Shown one piece after another: positions 32,706-33,122 of a DNA stretch of 33,122 bases (position 1 is its first letter; each line of letters starts with the position of its first letter). The position numbers and the translations under genes were made by a program. This stretch comes from Acidobacteriota bacterium (GTDB taxonomy: Bacteria > Acidobacteriota > Terriglobia > Acidiferrales > UBA7541). The stretch covers positions 1 through 33,122 of the forward strand of contig QHYQ01000200.1 in the NCBI GenBank assembly GCA_003224175.1, read 5' to 3'. A model generated the notes under the pieces. That model saw nothing but the letters and a program-made list of their open reading frames with translations. It was not told the DNA's origin and did not search any database.

Positions 32706-33061
32706 TGGTGGAGGCGGGGGGAGTCGAACCCCCGTCCGAAAAGCGCTACGGCCCGAAGCCTACATGCTTATCGCATTCGATTTGGTTCGCCAGCTGCGCT
32801 AGGAACGCGCAAGACGCGCTGCCGGCTAGTCCGATTGATCTCGCCGGAAAACCACGGACCGAGGTCCGCCGGCCAGCCCACTGTGCGACGCCTCGATCCG
32901 AGCCCGTAGGCAAAGCTCGGGGAGACGGGCTACGCTAGGTTTTTCTAGGCAGCCAGAGCCAACTCAGTGTTGGCAGTTCTATTTTTCCACCCGATTGCGG
33001 GCAGGTGGCGCCCGGCATGCCTTCGGGTCGCCACAGCTTCCGTCGAAACCGTGTCGCCCCC
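32706..33061 (-). ncRNA. ssrA: Transfer-messenger RNA (tmRNA)
   Basis: This is the 356-nt RNA that rescues stalled ribosomes with SmpB and tags the unfinished protein for proteolysis. The 5' end GGGGGCGACACGGTTTCGAC and the 3' end GTTCGACTCCCCCCGCCTCC followed by ACCA form the tRNA-like domain, with CCA encoded. The tag ORF on the minus strand (32974-32945) reads ANTELALAA and then TAG, ending in the conserved LALAA-type degron; the exact resume codon could be one or two codons earlier. A TATAAT (33076-33081, minus) lies 14 nt before the 5' end and is the likely -10 box. The precursor would need RNase P trimming. Confidence 0.95.
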
Positions 33062-33075
33062 GTTGGATTACCTGA

Positions 33076-33081
33076 ATTATA
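33076..33081 (-). promoter_or_regulatory. Likely -10 box of the tmRNA gene
   Basis: A perfect TATAAT on the minus strand lies 14 nt upstream of the mature tmRNA 5' end. No clear -35 box is seen at 16-18 bp. Confidence 0.55.
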
Positions 33082-33122
33082 CCACCCGAACAAGGCGTCG
33101 CCGTTTCCGTCCGCGCCCGCCG

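Noticed and set aside
32706-32760. Stand-alone tRNA gene suggested by GTTCGACTCCCCC and CCA
   Set aside because: It is the 3' part of tmRNA; the matching 5' half lies about 300 nt away at 33061.

Overview
The window looks like a piece of an Acidobacteriota (Terriglobia-like) chromosome. This rests on two very long Oar-type TonB-dependent receptors with an N-terminal carboxypeptidase-regulatory domain and a terminal Trp, many secreted TPR or hypothetical proteins, a nucleotide-translocase/HEAT/cyclic-nucleotide-domain protein, and a GC-rich composition without phage or IS genes. The taxonomic call is inference from gene content. No transposase, integrase, CRISPR array, rRNA or classical tRNA was seen.

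Layout. (1) 1-5826, minus strand: a likely operon of two secreted TPR proteins, ribonuclease III, signal peptidase I and an AsmA-like protein that runs off the left edge. (2) 6131-10908, minus: an anti-sigma factor with a TonB-C-like outer domain, its ECF sigma factor with a textbook sigma-E-type promoter just upstream, and a TonB-dependent receptor. (3) 11118-12182, minus: a receiver-less sigma-54 activator whose Walker B glutamate is replaced by Gly. (4) 12645-13776, plus: a malonyl-CoA decarboxylase gene broken by an internal deletion with frameshift. (5) 13907-13922: a perfect 16-bp parS site (ParB-binding centromere). (6) 13962-21071, minus: a secreted amidohydrolase, a second TonB-dependent receptor and a glucose/sorbosone-dehydrogenase-type protein. 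(7) 21242-24348, minus: a pseudo-receiver-PilZ protein, a LuxR-type regulator, a small secreted protein and a stand-alone PilZ protein. (8) 24930-27017: a Tat-exported amidohydrolase and a secreted protein of unknown function. (9) 27205-32512, plus: a decayed Ser/Thr kinase start, then a tight cluster of a secreted PPP-like phosphatase, an ATP/ADP-translocase-like membrane protein with HEAT and cNMP-type domains (split by a frameshift), and a secreted protein with protein-kinase-like catalytic motifs. (10) 32706-33061, minus: tmRNA (ssrA).

The most intriguing unit is region 9. A phosphatase and a kinase-like protein, both with signal peptides, flank a nucleotide transporter. This suggests a phosphorylation circuit outside the cytoplasm, with exported nucleotide as phosphate donor. 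In this genome copy the transporter lacks several membrane helices, so the circuit may be decaying here, or the assembly may be wrong. The other strong non-coding observations are the parS site, the ECF autoregulatory promoter, and a near-palindromic element shared upstream of both TonB receptor genes.
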